Notes under the pieces: model-generated
The model's input: the letters and a program-made list of their open reading frames with translations, nothing else
Told to the model about the DNA's origin: nothing
The model's database searches: none
Translations under genes and position numbers: made by a program
NCBI RefSeq assembly: GCF_009801115.1
Contig: NZ_VTOL01000003.1
Coordinates: forward strand, 186,001 to 250,000
DNA: 64,000 nucleotides
From: Dyadobacter sp. 3J3
GTDB taxonomy: Bacteria > Bacteroidota > Bacteroidia > Cytophagales > Spirosomataceae
Direction of reading: 5' to 3'
Part shown: in pieces, positions 62,011 through 64,000 of the stretch
How the letters are laid out: every line of letters starts with the position of its first letter
Position numbering within the stretch: position 1 is the stretch's first letter

Positions 62011-64000
62011 TCATACCCATTCTTTGGCTCGCTTTTGGGTGCGCATTTCTTCGAATGTTATGGTCGGATCTTTTTCCGGGACGTTTACAAAATGATTATA
62101 GCGTTTTCTTAATTCCGGGCTGTCAACTACTTCTTTCCATTCACATTTGTAATTGTTGATCAGAGTTTGCATTTCTTCTTCAAATGCGGACGCCAATCCC
62201 AGAAGATCATCGACAATTACGGCTTTCAGATAGGACAATCCACCTTCCATTTTATTCAGCCATGTCGCAGTTCTTGTCAACGGGTCTGCTGTTTTGATAT
62301 AGAACATCAGGAATCTGTCGATCAGTTTTACGCAGGTTTCCTTGTCTACATCCGAGGCCAATAACTGTGCATGTTGAGGTTTGGAACCACCATTTCCGCA
62401 GACATATAAATTCCATCCTTTTTCGGTAGCGATGATACCAAAATCCTTACTTTGCGCTTCTGCACATTCACGAACACAGCCCGAAACCGCTGACTTAAAT
62501 TTATGCGGAGCACGAATTCCTTTATATCTGTCTTCAATTTCTATCGCAAAAGAAACAGAATCCTGAACCCCAAAACGGCACCAGGTAGACCCTACACAAC
62601 TTTTTACGGTTCTCAACGCTTTACCATAGGCATGACCGCTTTCAAAACCTGCATCAATTAATTCTTCCCAGATTATCGGCAGATCATTAAGATGTGCCCC
62701 GAACAGATCGATCCGCTGTCCTCCCGTAATTTTGGTATACAGACCATATTTCTTCGCAACCTGCCCGATCACGATCAGTTTATCCGGTGTAATTTCTCCA
62801 CCCGGAATTCTTGGAACAACTGAATAGGTACCGCCTTTTTGTATGTTGGCCAGATACCGATCATTGGAATCCTGGATTGGCGCGCGGTCTTTTGTCAAAA
62901 CATTTTCATTCCAAAGGCTGGCTAATAACGATGCTACAACAGGTTTACAAACTTCGCAGCCATCTCCATGTCCATACTCATTCAATACTTCACCGTATGT
63001 TTTCAGTATGTTCATTTTTACCAGATCAAGCAATTCCTGGCGGGAATGGTCAAAATGTTCGCAGATAACCGTTTTGATATACTGGCCATTTTGCTTCATC
63101 ACACCCTGAATAATATCCTTTACCAGAGGAACACAACCACCGCAACCGGTCCCGGCTTTGCAAGATTTTTTCAGCAGATCAATTGAATTATTTCCCTTTT
63201 CACCTACTTCCTGACATAACATACCTTTTGTAATTGCCTCGCAGGAACAGATCAAAGCGTCATCAGGCAAACTCATTACACCAAGTCCAGCTTCCTCTCC
63301 GCCCCTCGAACCTAGAATCAGATCTTCTGAATCAGGAGGAAGAATCGTTTTATTCTTACAGGTTTGCAAAAGCATATTATATTGCTCCGCATCTCCTACC
63401 AGAATTCCTCCTAATAATTCTTTTCCGTCCGGCGAAACGTTAATCCTTTTATATATTCCTTTTGCTTTATTCTCGTAGCGAATTGTTTTACACGCTGGTT
63501 CTTCGATAAACGGATCACCGAAACTGGCCACATCCGTTCCAATCAGTTTCAGCTTCGTTGACATATCGTAAGGAAGAAACTCCTTTTCTACACCTGTCAA
63601 AGCATTAGCAACTACATCGGCCATTTCATAACCGGGAGCGATTAATCCATAGATCATATGATGCGCCAGAGCACATTCCCCTATTGCAAAAATATATGGA
63701 TCCGAAGTTTTCAAGCCATTATCAACCACAATTCCTCCGCGCGGATGCGTTTCCAGTCCGGCAATTTTTGCGAGTTCATCACGGGGACGAATACCTGCAG
63801 AAATCACCAACATATCCACATCCAGAAAAGAATTATCAACAAACTGCATTCCTTTAATACAATCATTCCCAACAATTTCCTGTGTGCTTTTGGCAAGATG
63901 AATATTCAAACCCAGAGATTCCAGCTGACTTTGCAGAATTTTTGAACCTGCATCATCAATTTGTCTTGGCATCAGACGTGAGGCAAATTCAACCACATGA
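62011..64000 (-). CDS. nirB: nitrite reductase [NAD(P)H] large subunit, C-terminal part (5' end outside window)
   Basis: About 663 residues of an enzyme that is usually about 830-850; the start lies right of the window. NirB reduces nitrite to ammonium in the cytoplasm. Here the frame begins in the FAD/NAD-binding part (HVVEFASRLMPRQID, then LVISAGIRPRDELA and FAIGECALAH), goes through a BFD-like 2Fe-2S domain (CSCEAITKGML, then KAGTGCGGCVPLV) and ends with the nitrite/sulfite reductase domain (RIPGGEI, CVGSTWCRFG, SGCVRECAEAQSKDFG), supplying the siroheme-4Fe-4S Cys ligands. It ends FEEMRTQKRAKEWV. An in-frame ATG does not start here: the frame continues to 64000. Confidence 0.95.
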   Translation of the reverse strand, partial: HVVEFASRLMPRQIDDAGSKILQSQLESLGLNIHLAKSTQEIVGNDCIKGMQFVDNSFLDVDMLVISAGIRPRDELAKIAGLETHPRGGIVVDNGLKTSDPYIFAIGECALAHHMIYGLIAPGYEMADVVANALTGVEKEFLPYDMSTKLKLIGTDVASFGDPFIEEPACKTIRYENKAKGIYKRINVSPDGKELLGGILVGDAEQYNMLLQTCKNKTILPPDSEDLILGSRGGEEAGLGVMSLPDDALICSCEAITKGMLCQEVGEKGNNSIDLLKKSCKAGTGCGGCVPLVKDIIQGVMKQNGQYIKTVICEHFDHSRQELLDLVKMNILKTYGEVLNEYGHGDGCEVCKPVVASLLASLWNENVLTKDRAPIQDSNDRYLANIQKGGTYSVVPRIPGGEITPDKLIVIGQVAKKYGLYTKITGGQRIDLFGAHLNDLPIIWEELIDAGFESGHAYGKALRTVKSCVGSTWCRFGVQDSVSFAIEIEDRYKGIRAPHKFKSAVSGCVRECAEAQSKDFGIIATEKGWNLYVCGNGGSKPQHAQLLASDVDKETCVKLIDRFLMFYIKTADPLTRTATWLNKMEGGLSYLKAVIVDDLLGLASAFEEEMQTLINNYKCEWKEVVDSPELRKRYNHFVNVPEKDPTITFEEMRTQKRAKEWV

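Noticed and set aside
61588..62159. Plus-strand open frames over nirD and the REP-like copies
   Set aside because: They read through nirD antisense and repeat the same palindrome-derived residues in each element copy.

Overview
The window looks like a chromosomal segment of a Bacteroidota bacterium, most likely of the order Cytophagales (Dyadobacter/Spirosoma-like). The evidence is a SusC/SusD pair, lipoproteins with the Cys just after the signal peptide, a fused CcoN-CcoO oxidase, DUF4302, DUF4403, DUF2279 and DUF2027-Smr proteins, the rpsP-rimM-trmD order, promoters matching TTG-N19-TAnnTTTG, and AT-rich spacers with few Shine-Dalgarno sequences. The genus is inferred from gene content only.

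Layout. 1-7.8 kb: 5' part of guaB, two small envelope genes, a MocR-type regulator whose PLP lysine is replaced by Asn, a lipocalin, an exported amidotransferase-like protein, and a UbiA-like membrane protein next to a methyltransferase. 7.8-8.8 kb: an Rpn/PD-(D/E)XK nuclease gene with a decayed copy of its own 3' region beside it. 8.9-22.3 kb: a block for microaerobic respiration (ccoI, ccoS, ccoNO, ccoQP, ccoG, ccoH, a SafE-like protein, hemN), then a PAS histidine kinase, a receiver-cNMP-Crp regulator and an atypical response regulator.

22.4-39 kb: mostly housekeeping. lpxB-queD, hldD, a lone sufB, a CPA2 antiporter, a decayed VapBC-type toxin-antitoxin pair, a D-cysteine desulfhydrase/ACC deaminase-like gene, rluD, a GNAT acetyltransferase, rpsP-rimM-trmD, an OmpA protein, RNase P RNA, DUF4403 and DUF2027-Smr. 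39-46.3 kb: DUF2279, a VWA membrane protein, fabG, an orphan antitoxin-like gene, a second SDR and an ABC transporter pair.

46.5-50.8 kb: exported glycosylasparaginase followed by two GH29 alpha-L-fucosidases, a coherent set for dismantling fucosylated N-glycan stubs. 50.9-59 kb: three small membrane proteins, then a SusC-SusD operon with an HExxH metallopeptidase and a DUF4302 lipoprotein. 59.3-64 kb: nirB (5' end outside the window), nirD, a NarX-like kinase and a NarL-like regulator, all read leftward.

The most unusual thread is a set of short GC-rich palindromes or repeats lying directly after stop codons: after ccoNO, ccoQP, fabG, the glycosylasparaginase, the first fucosidase and nirB. 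At least three sequence types are involved. The nirB case includes a 100-bp duplication that copied the end of nirB together with the element. No CRISPR array, rRNA, tRNA, prophage or complete insertion sequence was seen.
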